Source: Cristatella mucedo (taxonomy: Eukaryota; Bryozoa; Phylactolaemata; Cristatellidae). Taken from it: a DNA stretch of 42,500 nt. Each line of letters starts with the position of its first letter. Position 1 is the first letter of the stretch. Under the pieces are notes generated by a model. That model was not told the DNA's origin. It saw nothing but the letters and a program-made list of their open reading frames with translations, and ran no database searches. This document shows, one piece after another, positions 29,721 to 41,641 of the stretch. The position numbers and the translations under genes were made by a program. The stretch lies in contig WPIO01000015.1 of NCBI GenBank assembly GCA_009760855.2, positions 6,687,501 to 6,730,000 on the forward strand, in the 5' to 3' direction.

Positions 29721-30940
29721 GCTCACATCTCTTTCTCTCGGCCCAACTTGGTTCTTACATGCTTTCTCCTACCTTGCAAATTCCGAAACTCCAGGATCAC
29801 TCGAACTAAAAACCTGCAGACCTGCTACAAAGTCAGCCACTGGTTTGATCTAGCATACTAGCATGAGCTAGCATGACCTAACATACTAACCAGATGGGAT
29901 CGATGAAGCTCTCCGGAAATCTGTCAAGCCATGGCGTGCCTGATCTGGCATCAGTGTGCACAGACCGAGCTGTCAGACCACCATTACTACTACTACTAGA
30001 ATCCGGTAGAAACAGCAGTGCTCCAGCCTTGAACACTGCACCGCATACAGGCATCATCATAGCGGCAAGAAAAAGGGGATTTGGAGATAAGTGCTCACTC
30101 GAATCTTCCTATTACATACTGCACTTTGACCTTAAACATTAGGCTGAGGAGAAGCCATGCATACTAAGCATCAGGTGCCGGTTCGAGGAACCAGCTGAGT
30201 AAAACGATACCACCAACATTAGGCTTGTGGGCTGGTCACTAACTAAGCACCATAGCAACATAAAAACATGCTGGCAACTAGCTCACCTCAGGTAGGTCAT
30301 TTATCTGCCTGCCAACAGGTCAACAGCAAAGGAACAGACTTAATCACCAATAGCTAACCTCAGCCTGCTCGAACAACAGCAGAACCGACAACGAATGACC
30401 GGCAAAGTGATAAATAAGACCACCAAAAACACATCGATGGGCACACTACCTACAGACCCTACGGCTGCTATGGCAAGCAAGCAACCAGCGAGCAAGCTTG
30501 CAGCTGTCAAAAGCTCGATGGGGAGAGGTAGGGGACAACCCACTTCTGCATGCTAACCTTGCCCTTGGCTGGCCAGCAGCCTTGCTTCGTCGCCAGACAG
30601 CATGCCGGTGCCGATTGGCCCCGAGAGCAGACACCAAGGCAAAGCCGATGGCTGGCTCTTTGAAAGGAAAGTCGCTGCTTGCTGTTCCCACAGCCTGACC
30701 ACTGTAAAGGCTAACCAAGGGTGCACTCATCTGTGTCCAAACCAGCCTATTGCTCCCCCCACCCCCACCAACCCAGTGGCTACTCCGAGGTGTAGCCTGT
30801 CAGTAGCAGTCAATCAAGCTACCTACTGGCCCGACCGGGCCCATTCAGCCCAATGAAAACCCAGAGGCGAATTGATCACGTGTCACCGGCCTGGCTCCTG
30901 CAGCTACTTTTGCTGTGATTGCCCGGTTTTTTATGATCTG
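29721..30940. other. No confident gene
   Basis: A plus-strand frame at 29894-30075 starts right after CATACTAACCAG (branch-point-like TACTAAC plus an AG) and looks exon-like, but no donor or homology could be established. The GC-rich part at 30480-30860 has open frames without motifs. Confidence 0.3.
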
Positions 30941-30947
30941 TCCTTAG

Positions 30948-31123
30948 CCAGCACTGGGCTCGACGTGTTGGCCTGTATGCCTGAAGAGCTGCTGCAGAAG
31001 CAGGAGCAGAGGCTCAAGGCAGCAGTGAGTGCAGCTGGGGCAAGCAATGACAGCAGCTCGGGCAGCAGCTATTGCAGCAAGAAACAGGAATGGCTGTTAA
31101 GGGCCTTAAGTATGGCTAGGTGA
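30948..31123 (+). CDS. Possible 3'-terminal exon of an unrecognised gene
   Basis: A pyrimidine-rich GCCCGGTTTTTTATGATCTG then TCCTTAG precedes a frame encoding TGLDVLACMPEELLQKQEQR, then Ala/Ser-rich residues with GSSYCSKKQEWLLRALSMAR and a stop at 31121-31123. An AATAAA lies 100 nt beyond (31224-31229). The composition is protein-like and the helix with LLQKQEQRLKAA is charged, but I recognise no family. A second acceptor AG at 30950-30951 is possible. It could be a chance frame. Confidence 0.35.
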
Positions 31124-31365
31124 ACTATACTATATGGTGACAGCACGAACAAGTGGTTCGCGTGGAAGCTACAGCCAGAAGCAAGATGATTAGTTTCATG
31201 CTGCCATCCATCATAACAAGCATAATAAATATGTCCGTTACGTTAGGTGTTGTCCGTGTAGCATTCAAAGAGGCCGTTTGTCAGGCCAGTCATTGGGAAG
31301 AACACTGAAACATGAGAGCTTAAAAAACTTTTATCTAGTCTCTACTCTACAGTCTCATCAAAGAC

Positions 31366-31538
31366 AAACTGACCCTGTGCATGTCACCCCTAACCATGTT
31401 ATTCATTTTTTTTGTTTTTCAAGCATGATTTTACTTACCATTTAATTGCATTTCCCTTTGCAGCAAATGTAAAGCGCCTAGAAAGAGATTAAGTTCTCTG
31501 AGGGCGCTTTATCAAGTACATTATTATTATTATTATTA
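31366..31538 (+). mobile_element. L2 family A 3' tail fragment
   Basis: Starts near ACTGACCCTGTGCATGTCACC and ends in an ATT repeat. The terminal stem TAAAGCGCC/GGCGCTTTA (31470-31511) is perfect and nearly identical to that of the 26755 copy, so this is a young copy. Its 5' break falls at almost the same place as in the 15302 copy. Confidence 0.9.
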
Positions 31539-31885
31539 AACCAGTAGTGGCTGACCAGCTAAACTCTTCTATTAACCCATCGAAGCCAGCAAATAAGCTC
31601 CAATCATGATTTACTGCTTATCACTCCATTAAGTCTTTGCTACTGCCATCGTCTTGTGACTATCTCGTGATGTTTATAATAATAAGTCGTTTGAAAAAAG
31701 CTCTAAGGGAACAACCACATGTCTATCCTTGTGCTTTACAACTCTCTACAAGAGAAGTAATATCGAGGTATAATGATATGCAAGGTATCATGCTTAGACA
31801 AGCATGTAAAAGCACACATATGTCATGCTTAAACCTGCATAGAAAACCACACAAAGCAATCAGCACCACCGGCCTGTTAGTAGGA

Positions 31886-31906
31886 CCCCCCCCCCCCCCC
31901 CCCCCC
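31886..31906. repeat. C21 homopolymer
   Basis: Twenty-one C in a row. Length is likely unreliable in the assembly. Confidence 0.9.
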
Positions 31907-31984
31907 GATCACGTGCACTGAATCTTGCACAGGTGACCACACAAAGCACAAAAGAACACAAAAAAACAAGTTCAGTGGGTGATT

Positions 31985-32410
31985 AGGGAAGGCTGAGCAC
32001 AAAAAATGTACGTATGTGTGTATCTCCTTTTGAAACTCGACAAAGCCAAAAAGACTATATGGGTGTTACAAAGGAGAGTTGTGTATTGCTCACAGCCTAA
32101 GCAGCTTTCGGTATGCATTCGGTAGCCAAAAGACTTCATCTCACGCAACAAAGAGAAAGTGAGAAGCATAGCAGAGTCAGGAGAGCAGTTGAGGTAGTGA
32201 GTAACTTGAAAGCAGCAGCTCAGGGTGGCTGGAAAGGATGTGCCACAGTCGGCAGCAGGAGAGACGTTGTCATTGCATAAGAATTGTGGAAGCGAGTTCC
32301 GCAATCTAGTACCTGCAGAGCTAAAGCTTCTGTCACCAACGGTCTTAAAGCAGAGGAATGGAACAGCTAAGTTATTGTCCATACAGGACCCCGAGGGTAC
32401 GGAGTGACAT
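31985..32410 (-). mobile_element. L2 family B 3' fragment
   Basis: A minus-strand frame (31972-32382) encodes FKTVGDRSFSSAG, RNSLPQFLCND, FPATLSCCFQVTHYLNCSPDS and LLREMKS, parallel to the 3' end of the family B element at 39525. In this copy the frame runs without break where the 39.8-kb copy has a one-base deletion. The 3' end has ATACACACATACGTACAT-like tail repeats. Confidence 0.85.
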
Positions 32411-32865
32411 CTTTAGCTGAGACTTACATGAAGCAAGGTGAATCCAGATGGTGAGAGAAGCCGGATGTGACTTCAAGACTTTCATTGAAAACGAACTGAA
32501 GGCACCGATTGCCAAAAGATAGTAATTTAGCGCTACAAGCACAGGGACTGGCAGCCAAGCAGCTGCATGAGAGCAAAGAGGACCAGTGATGCTGGATAGG
32601 TAGGCTAGCGCGAGTTAAATAACGAGTCAATCAGAGGAAGGATCTTGAAGTAGATAAGGTATTTGATAAGGAGCAATTGAAGCTCAGACAGAAGTGGTAA
32701 GATGTGGCAACTATGCCATTGACGACAGGCCAGCCGAACTGCTGAGTTGTGCTCCTGTGGCAGACGATTGAGAACACATTTTATTTCCACTCCCGTTAGT
32801 ATTCGATTCACTGATGACAAAGGCCTTCTTGAGGATCCATAATCTTGCCTGGGCATCGCTGGCAT
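32411..32865 (-). mobile_element. Relict L2-like RT C-terminus
   Basis: The minus frames include NRLPQEHNSAVRLACRQWHS and CHILPLLSEL, decayed counterparts of RRLQLVQNSAARLVCRERRS and CHITPLLADL in family A. It joins the family B fragment directly on its left, so one element probably inserted next to or into the other. The 32411-32500 part resembles 29390-29460. Confidence 0.75.
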
Positions 32866-32889
32866 AGTATCACAATGGTTTAGCTCCTA

Positions 32890-34075
32890 ATTTAGAGAAA
32901 GACTTCAAAGTGCCGATGTCAAAGGCCAACGGCCATTCGGTGAGCTCTTGAAGTATGGGCACACTAGAGATCTGTTCTAAGTCTACTTATTTTAGACTCT
33001 TCCACTTGCCGATGCAATTGTCAAGCACGATCTACACATTCATTTCTATGCAGAGGATATAGAGCTGTATCTGCACTTTAATCGTTCCCAGCTTTTTATC
33101 ACATAAAATTCTCTCAACCGCCTGTCAGCTTGCATTGTAGCCGGTCGCACTTGAATGACACTTAACTATCTCGAATTCAATCAACGATCAAACTAACCTA
33201 ATTTTGAAAATAGAAAACATCACCCTCACACTGTCTTGGCCAACACATGCCCTGTAGCCTCGGCATAGAATCTAGATTTGTATTCTAAAATGACGATCCG
33301 GTGATGAACACGTTGACCACATAGTCAAGTCTGTTTATTTTCAGCTACATAAAATTGCAAAAATTCGCGCGAGGGTTCGATAAGGATACCACAGCCTACA
33401 AGTTAGTGCAAGCCCAGTTCATGCATTCGTGACTTTACGACTACCTTTCTGTAACTCTATTTCAGGTCTTCCGGTCTGTGTAAAAGGCATTCGACAGGTG
33501 CAGAACTCAGCAGCTTACTGATGCCACCAAACCTCCTCGGTGGCTGTTGCCATACTACACTGCTTCTAGTCAACCTACGCTGGCTTGACATCAAGCAATC
33601 AGCGTATCTTCAAGGATCTGCCCTAACTTCTAGGTTCCTTAATTCTCTTGCTTTGGTGGATAAATCTGAAAGACTCACTTCTCATACTTTGCCTCGGACC
33701 ACCTGGTCCTCCGGCTCGGGTCGTTTATCTGTGCCTAACCAACCTCAGAACTTTTGTATGCTGTGCCTTCAGTTCCTAAAACTCCCAAAGACTAGAGCTC
33801 AGTACCGGCTTATATCATGACATGCCCAGACTTGAGATTCAAAACGAAGGTAAAAACAGTTAGCTCCTCACAGCAGTCAACCCGCTCCCCTGTGAGTTGT
33901 CCTAAACTTGGTCATGTGATGTGTTCTGCAAGTGTGCATGTTCTTATCCCCTATTGGTTGATATTCTTCTTTTCAGCTAATGTCTGTGGACAGCCTAGAC
34001 AGATATTCCATTCTCTTGTTATACAATAAAATGTGTGGTTATTGCTATTTTATTACTATTGTTATTATCCTGCTT
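32890..34075 (+). mobile_element. Ancient L2 relict with decayed catalytic motif
   Basis: Plus-strand frames follow the family A order: LQSADVKGQR, then LPLADAIVKHDLHIHFYAED, a decayed LNRLSACI, and much later LLVNLRWLDIKQSAYLQGSA. Stops and frameshifts occur throughout, and the catalytic YADD reads YAED. The 3' end near 34020-34070 is an ATT-like simple stretch. Confidence 0.75.
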
Positions 34076-34680
34076 CACCTTAAGAAAACTGAGCTAGACC
34101 TTGATGGTCTTTGACTCATATGGAACTTAGCAAGCCTCTGTGATCTGTGCTACCATCATAGCCTCAAGAGCATCACAATGAAACTGGAAGCAAACTGCCA
34201 GGGGGCAGCCAGTGGGCAGTTGTCAGCACTGCATTAGGACTGAGCCAACAAAGTTTTCATTCGGTACGAACAAAGCAAATATTTGACTGTCTAACTATCA
34301 GGCACTAGCTGCCAACAATGCTGCCATTATACGAGCTGTAACGACTAGAGGACAATAGCCCTCCCTAATCAGCTCGGGCTGCCCATCAGAAGCCACCAGA
34401 ACTAGGAGCAGTCAGAGTAACCACAAATGACCTTCCTTGAAAGCTTGATGGGGCAAAAGAAGAGCTAGAGTCAAGTCCTGCTAAATCCACTGATCAAGTT
34501 TAGGTATGAGTGAGACCATTTGCTTTCAAAGTAGCAATACTGTACGGGCAGGCTCACTTTCAGTCTCTGGGCTTCCTCTCGAGTATGGTGATACTTAAAC
34601 AAGAATATCACACGGCAGCATGCCAAAAAGTTTGCCCAGATTAAAAATGCCTGCGATGCCTCACGTACTAAAATAAATAC
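34076..34680. other. No gene recognised
   Basis: No motif or repeat recognised in either strand. Confidence 0.35.
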
Positions 34681-34849
34681 TAGCTGATTTAGCAGCCTAT
34701 TGTTGTATAGCGACAGAAGAGCCTTGGCGGCTATCACCACTGCTTGCAGTGGCGATAAAGGGTCGCCCACGACAGGATTCGAACCCACGACCTCGGGGCC
34801 GAGATCGTGGAAAGCAACCGCCTTACCTAGTGAGCCATTACGGCTCACC
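34681..34849 (-). mobile_element. tRNA-derived SINE, minus strand, best-preserved copy
   Basis: Box B appears on the plus strand as GGATTCGAACC (34775-34785), i.e. GGTTCGAATCC on the minus strand, a perfect match to the consensus. Immediately upstream on the minus strand is a 12-bp-stem hairpin (34785-34810). The head reads GCCGTAATGGCTCACTAGG on the minus strand with a box A-like core. The 3' tail (34660-34680) is TATTTATTTTAGT. Confidence 0.9.
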
Positions 34850-36040
34850 AACTTGCAATCTATGTCCAGCCCAGGTGCAGGAGAGAGAGCCAGGGCCATA
34901 GAGCTCCCCCCCCCCCCCCCGCTGGATGGACCCACAGAAGAGTGTGGAGTGGCCAGGCCCGAAATGCCCCTTATTCTTGCCGTGATTGGCTGTAATATCT
35001 CTTGGCCAAGGTCTGATCACTCATTGGTTTACATGCAACAAATGCACATAATGCCCAGTGTGTGCATGTGAAAAATTAACACGATTTGAGCCGACAATGT
35101 CACGGGCATGCAATCTGACCGATGTCGATGCCCTCATGTTTGTCACTTCTCCTCAGATGGTTGCTTGCAGACATTCGATATAATCACCTGCCATTGAGAG
35201 CCATTGCAGCCACTTCTCAGCCGTGCTAAAATGTGACTTTGACAGCACCAACTTCATTGCAAGGCGGCCTTTTGGCTTGAGAAAGTCAGCAAATGCATGC
35301 ACATCTGACGTTAGTTCTTTGAACGAGCGTTTTTCGCCTTAAGAATGCAGCCCACGTCATTTTTTGTCGCGAAATGGACGTTGAAATGCTTGGGTGAACT
35401 TTTGGCAGACCCTGAGACGGTGCAAGGTGCCTGCAGCCTGATCGTGGGATTATGTGGAATGCTGCAACGACTGGCAGCCCGAATAAACGTGCCATTAACC
35501 AAATAGCTGTGCATCACATGCAGCCGAGAACCCTCCATCCTGAGAATGCAGTGTAGCACTAGGGCTCGAACAGCATGAACAGCAGGCAGCTGCATGCACT
35601 GCAGCTGCCTGCCTAAGCCTAAGGCCACGATGACTAGGGATCTCAGAGAAAGCCAAGAGCCTGACACGACTCGATGAAGAACCATAAAATGTGGTCGGTG
35701 CAACTGATCTGATCTCACGGAGATGCACAACTACTGCCCAGCCTACATTTATGCTGCAGCTCTTGAAGTAGGTAGCAAGTTACTCAGCAAGTAGTCATAG
35801 TGATCACAGACCAATGCAACTTGGACCACTAATTGCCCAGTGTGATACATTGTTGGTGCTAGGTAACCATGAGCATATTCTCACTCAGGCATTTAAGTGC
35901 CCATGAGTCTTCGAGCACAAAGAATGCCAATATCGTGCTGGTCAAGTGGGTCCTACCCCTCCCCCCCCGAACTAATTCTAGCAGGTAACTAACCCTCTAT
36001 CTGCCTCTATCCCTACCTCCATCAAGCTTCCCTTTCCCTT
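34850..36040. other. No confident gene
   Basis: A C15 run lies at 34906-34920. A 139-codon minus-strand frame (35311-35730) is unrecognised: it contains NGTFIRAASRCSIPHNPTIR and a Lys/Asn-rich end, with no partner exons or terminal repeats found. A short frame in an unknown repeat cannot be excluded. Confidence 0.3.
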
Positions 36041-36450
<410 letters not shown>

Positions 36451-36597
36451 ATGCTCTCACTCTTTCACTCGCTTCTCATCTCTACCCCTTCACATCCACC
36501 TCTGCTATTCTAATAATATATGGGTTCGAAGCCAACAACCAAAATCTGTATCGCACGTTTACCGAATGAATCAGTTGTTACTGAGTTATCTCGGGAC

Positions 36598-36720
36598 GGC
36601 TGGAAAGTTGAAAGTCGAACATAAATTGTGAAACTGAATTCCAGTCAAGGACCTGCAGAGCAAAAGCGTCAGTCGCCAGCAGTCTTCGTAAGGCTAGCAT
36701 GGCCTCCACTGCTGATGCAA
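36598..36720 (-). mobile_element. Short relict of L2 family B
   Basis: GGACCTGCAGAGCAAAAGCG and TCAGTCGCCAGCAGTCTTCG match the family B RT end at 39855-39890 (GGACCTGCAGAGCTAAAGC, TCTGTCGCCAACTG) in the same orientation. Heavily diverged. Confidence 0.6.
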
Positions 36721-36959
36721 ATGTCTACCCGATCTGTGCAACTTAACAACAGCTGCAGACGAAACTGGGTGACCGAAATGAGCCTGTGGCTGCTGCCTAA
36801 CGACACAGTCTGCCACACCTGTGTTCGCGGTAGGGGGACAAGGAAGGACAAGCAAGGCAGCACAGGGCAGCACAGCCATTCAGGCAGGGTCAGAGGTTGT
36901 TGGGGGATAGGGACAGCAAGTATTAGACTGCAGTTGGCTGCCGACTAGTCGAACGGGAT

Positions 36960-38120
36960 GGGGGCACCAGAATGCACGAGAATGCGTGCAAGCAGCAGCC
37001 CTCCAAAAAAACAGCTGTCACACTGCCGAGAGGTAGCACGACTCGTCGGATGTAACCCGCGGACTAAGTGCTGCTGCTGCTGCTGCTACTGCGGCTATAG
37101 TTGGAAGCAACTAGCAAAGCTTCAGCAGTCGCCCCCCACTGGTTTCACTCACCGGGACGCCGAGACGCTCCCCGAGGTAGCATAGCTGGCGCTGGCAGCA
37201 ACTTCTTCACTCGACGGCAGCAGCTTCGCGGCGGCGGCGGCGAACCCGGGAAGACAGCCTCTGAGGAGCAGGAGGCTGGTCTCGTGCCGGTGAACACACC
37301 TGGGCCTTGCAGCGCCGGCAGCCTCGCTGCTCGCAGCCTGGCTGCACCGAAATGCAAGCAGAGCTGGCCGGACCGCGGCGGTTCCTCGGAGCGTGCCGAG
37401 CTCGGGTGGCCTGTCCGGCGGCACGCGTTTCGCAAAGCTGCCGACTGTAGAAAGGGCCTCACTGCCGACCGTCGTAAGCGAAGCTAGCCATCAGCAGTCC
37501 CGGGCGTAAATGCAGGCCTGGCAACGCAGCCCAGCAGGGTGGATTCGAGCTGGCAACAAGCATCGCGGGGTCAGCCAGCAAGCCCGACCCCGACCACGTG
37601 TCCCGACCAAATGGCTACCTGCCAGTCCCGGTGCCACCCCTCACAACAATTTCTATGCACAGGCTGAAGCTCATTGGTCACGGTACTATTATGCATAGCT
37701 GACAAAGCATTAAAAGAGCCTAATTAAAAGCGCTAAATAGTGTCAAGTATAGGTTGCTCGCTTGGCAAGCCGAAACAATCGAACCGGCCGCTGGCACCTC
37801 CGCCCAGCTAGGCGTTCTTTTTGGCGCCACTGCGCGGCCGCACACTTGGCGTTGCCACTCGGCTGCAAAAGGATAGTCGGCTGCCCGCTTGTCAAGCGAC
37901 GAAATTTGCCACTCCGGCGGCTTCAGCCAGAGCTTCAAAGGGCTCCTTCTCGGCAGGTTCCTTTGCTTCGCGTTTACACTGGCACGGTCAATTTAGCCCG
38001 GCCGAATGGAAAAGCTCGCATGCGTTTGTTCAAGAATTGCAAGCGCTGGTGAGATGCCCTGGCAACAAGTGCCCTGGCAGAAGGAGTTCAGGCTGCTCAG
38101 GGCGGGACCCTGGGCCTCAG
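36960..38120. other. GC-rich segment with donor-like sites on both strands
   Basis: High GC with CpG, (CTG)n at 37068-37088 and open frames on both strands. On the minus strand GTGAGT follows a long open stretch at 37149; on the plus strand GTGAGA follows FSPAEWKSSHAFVQELQAL at 38048. These could mark first exons of unrecognised genes or a promoter region; no homology was seen and a TOG1 match was not obtained. Confidence 0.3.
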
Positions 38121-39524
38121 CTACTGCACTAATCACCGCCCACCCAATCAGCAGCTAGGTTATACTGCTCCCACCCCACTGCAGGGTGGGGCTTGAATGG
38201 CTGCAGTTCCCTCGACATGTAGCCCACTCACCCATCCACCCACCCACCGAGCCTCTGACCTCGAGGTGCGGAGGTCAGCCACTGCTGCTGCCAGCAAGCA
38301 GCTTGCTTATAGGAAGATGCTGTAGTGTGGCCGAATTGCATGACTCGTAGACCAGTGAAGCAGCTGCAGTCGAGGCAAGCGACACTTGTCAGCCCTGCTG
38401 CCTCATTTTGGATCAGTGAGTGCATACAATGGGGCGAGGCTGCAAGGAGCGGGCACTAGAGCTCATCTCAGCCAGTGGCCACAAAAGGGAATTGTCAACC
38501 TCATTGAAGCAACGCAGCCGATGCAATAAGGGATGGCTGACTTTTTCTGTTGTGCCGCCAACAATGCTGTTTCGCTCGATGGCTTGATCGGGTGCTCACG
38601 GGTTGATCAAGTGCTCAGCATGCAATATCACCCTCACCCCACCACCTGCAGCTCAGGTGGGAGGGTTTCTTAGACGAAATTGCCACGGAGAACATTAGGC
38701 TTGTCCCAAATCGGCATCTGCGAACCAGCAATCATCCTCTGCCTCTTCCCTCTCATTTTCTGTATATTTCTCTCTCTCCCCTTCTCCATTCACTTTCTCC
38801 TGAAGATGACGTGAAAGGCATTTGCAGCTCGTGGATCAAAGATGTGGAATAATATTGGAATCGGTAGGTGTTTCTGGATTGTTCTATCGACAAGAAAACC
38901 TGCCGTGAACCACCACGACAATATGCAAGCATCGTTAGCATTCCAGAACTGCCCGTAGGCGCCTGCGTTACTACCTGAGCCAGCTGCTAATCTCCGAGAT
39001 AGAAGAATCCTTTAGAATATGAAGAGAGAATATGCCTGCAGAGGCAGCTGACCCATAGCTACAATGAGCAGCAAACGGTGATCGCTTAGCACCAAAAAGC
39101 CTACTGGACAAGTCGAGGACATCTACGGTACACTGAAAGCTAACGATTTACCATTGGTAAGCTATGTGCCCACTCACCTGGGTTAGAGACATTAGTCACA
39201 TCACAGAGGCTTTTTTCTAACGACCATCTGTAATGATAGATTCGAATTACTTGAAGGTGAGTCACCTCAAAGGTGAGTAGAAGCTAACCGGCTACGATCT
39301 GAAGGTGATCAACTGGTCGGTGCTAACACTATAAACCACTCTCGTCAAGCATGCATACCTGCACACCTGCTCTGCCCATGCCCCTAGTGTAAACCAGTAG
39401 CAGTGGGGTTGGACTGATGGGGGCTGGCAGAGGAAGGGGAGCCTGGTGCGACAGGCCGGCTTACCAGCTTGCAGCAGTGGGAGGCCCACCCCACATTCGT
39501 TAAACGCTCGAGGCTTGCTCATAT
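38121..39524. other. No gene recognised
   Basis: No coding or repeat signature found apart from short CT-rich stretches near 38740-38800. Confidence 0.35.
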
Positions 39525-39763
39525 ATACTGTAATGTAATGTAATGTATCTCCGTCTGTAACTCCACAAAGTCATAAAGACCATGAGGGTGTTAGACCATG
39601 ATGGTGTTACGCAGGAGAGTTTTGTATAGCCCACTCACAGCCTAAGCGGCTTTCGGTACACATTCGTAACAAACAGACTTCATCTCACGCAACAAAGAGA
39701 AGGTGGGAAGCATAGCAGAGTCAGGAGAGCAGTTGAGGTAGTGAGTAGCATAGAAGTAGCAGT

Positions 39764-41623
39764 TCAGGACCGCTGAAAAGATGTGCCGTAGTCGGCAGTT
39801 GGAGAGTAGTTGTCGTTGTGTAAGAATTGTGTAAGCGAGTTCCACAGTCTAGGACCTGCAGAGCTAAAGCTTCTGTCGCCAACTGTTTTTAAGCGGAGGA
39901 ATGGAACAGCTAATTTATTGTCCACACAGGACCTGAGGGCGCGAAATGGCTGAAACTGATGCAGCAGTTCAGCTAGGTATGAAGGAGCCAAGCCGTGGCG
40001 GGCCTTGTGGGTCAGCTTAAGAACTTTGCTCTGTATCCTTTGCTCAACCGGCAACCATCCTAGCTCTTCCAGCAAAGATGACACGTGCTCAAACCGCTGG
40101 GACTTAAAGACCAGCCTTGCAGCCATATTCATAGTCTGCTGTAGTAGCATAATAGCTTTCTTTGGCAGCCCAGCCAAAAGGGAATTACAATAATCAAGCC
40201 GAGACAGAACTAAAGAGCTAGTTAAATTGTTTACAAGCCACTCTGGGAGACAGCTTCTAATCTTGGATAGGGATCGGATGTGATGGCTAGCTGTAGAGGC
40301 AGTCTTCTGAAGGAAGCTTTTGAAATTGAGGCAGCTGTCGAACACGACACCTAGATTACGAGCACGTGGTGAAGGTCGCACAATAGCATCACCTATTAGA
40401 ACAGCAAAGCCTTTTAATCCAGCCACACGCTTAGGGTGTCCTATGAGCAGCAGTTTGGTTTTATCATCATTTAGTTTCAGGAAGTTTTGCGACATCCAGG
40501 ATCGAATGTCGGCAAGGCAAGCATTCAGTTTCTCAGTTGCCGCATCAGATTCCGACAGTTGGAATGACAAATACAACTGAGTATCGTCAGCATAGAAGTG
40601 ATATCCTATTCCATGGGCCTTAATCACTTTTCCCAGAGGTTGTGTATAAATGGAGAACAGCAAGGGACCGAGTACAGATCCTTGAGGAACTCCACAGGTG
40701 ACCCTTCTCGTGTCTGAGACCTGACCCCCACACGAGACGGATTGAACACGATCAGACAAGTATGATTTAAACCACAACAGTGCTTCGTCTGCCAGACCGA
40801 TCGTTGTTCTCAATCGTTCAAGCATAACTTCGTGATTAATGGTGTCGAAGGCAGCAGACAGATCTAGCAGAGCTAGGGCAGTGACATTCCCGTCGTCGTT
40901 GCCACGTAGAATCTCATTGTTAACACGGAGGAGAGCAGTTTCAGTGGAGTGCTGCCTCTTGAACCCTGATTGAAATGTTTCTGACATTCCATTATTTTCA
41001 ATGTGTCCAACTAGCTGCTTAGCAACCATTTTTTCAAGAATCTTTGATAAGAACGGAAGAAGGGAAACTGGACGATAGTTTGCTAGGACCTCTGTGTTTA
41101 ATACAGGCTTTTTAAGAATGGGTCTAACGATTGCCGATTTGAAGAACTTGGGGACGACCCCTCTTCCCAAAGAAGCATTATAAATCTTGGTTACGGCAGG
41201 GCTAAGTTGGTCTGCTTGTGAAGACCACAGAGATGAAGGTATAGGGTCTTCAGGAGACGAGCTCTTTTTGCTAGACCTTATTAAGGCAGCCACATCACAG
41301 GCAGAAACATAGGAGAACCTTTTAAGAAAGGTCACAGGTTGAGGAACGGCGATTGCTTTGGTCGGAGGGGGCTTAATGGAGGCACGAATGTGCACAATTT
41401 TTTCAGTAAAGAAGGCTGAAAACTTTTTGGCTGAGCCCTTAATATCTGGGGAGTCAGACCTCTCAGCATTGGCCAGTAAATGGTTTACTGTCTTAAAAAC
41501 CTGTTTAGTGTCCGACTGCCAGGAATTCAGCTTTCTAACGAAAAAAGGAGCCCTGGTTTTGTTAAGCTTTCGGGTGTAAACTCGAAGGAAGTCTTTAAAA
41601 TTGACTAGATCTGCATGAGACAC
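39764..41623 (-). pseudogene. Reverse transcriptase of L2 family B (frame broken at both ends)
   Basis: A 619-codon frame after the in-frame stop. Landmarks: NYRPVSLLPFLSK (about 182-194), FQSGFKRQHSTETALL (217-232), ALLDLSAAFDTINH (251-264), GVPQGSVLGP (311-320), the catalytic FYADDTQLYLSF (343-354), KLNDDKTKLLLIG and a C-terminal domain with RLVFKSQRFEHVSSLL. Catalytic residues are present. At the 3' end, comparison with the copy at 31985-32410 shows one C missing after GGCACATCTTT, which shifts the frame and gives an early stop at 39764; the lost reading continues in another frame to about 39645. Hence this copy is inactive as it stands. Confidence 0.92.
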
Positions 41624-41641
41624 TGATTTCTTGAAACGACG

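Noticed and set aside
35311-35730. Transposase-like protein
   Set aside because: The frame has no catalytic triad, zinc finger or terminal repeats that I can identify; left unassigned.
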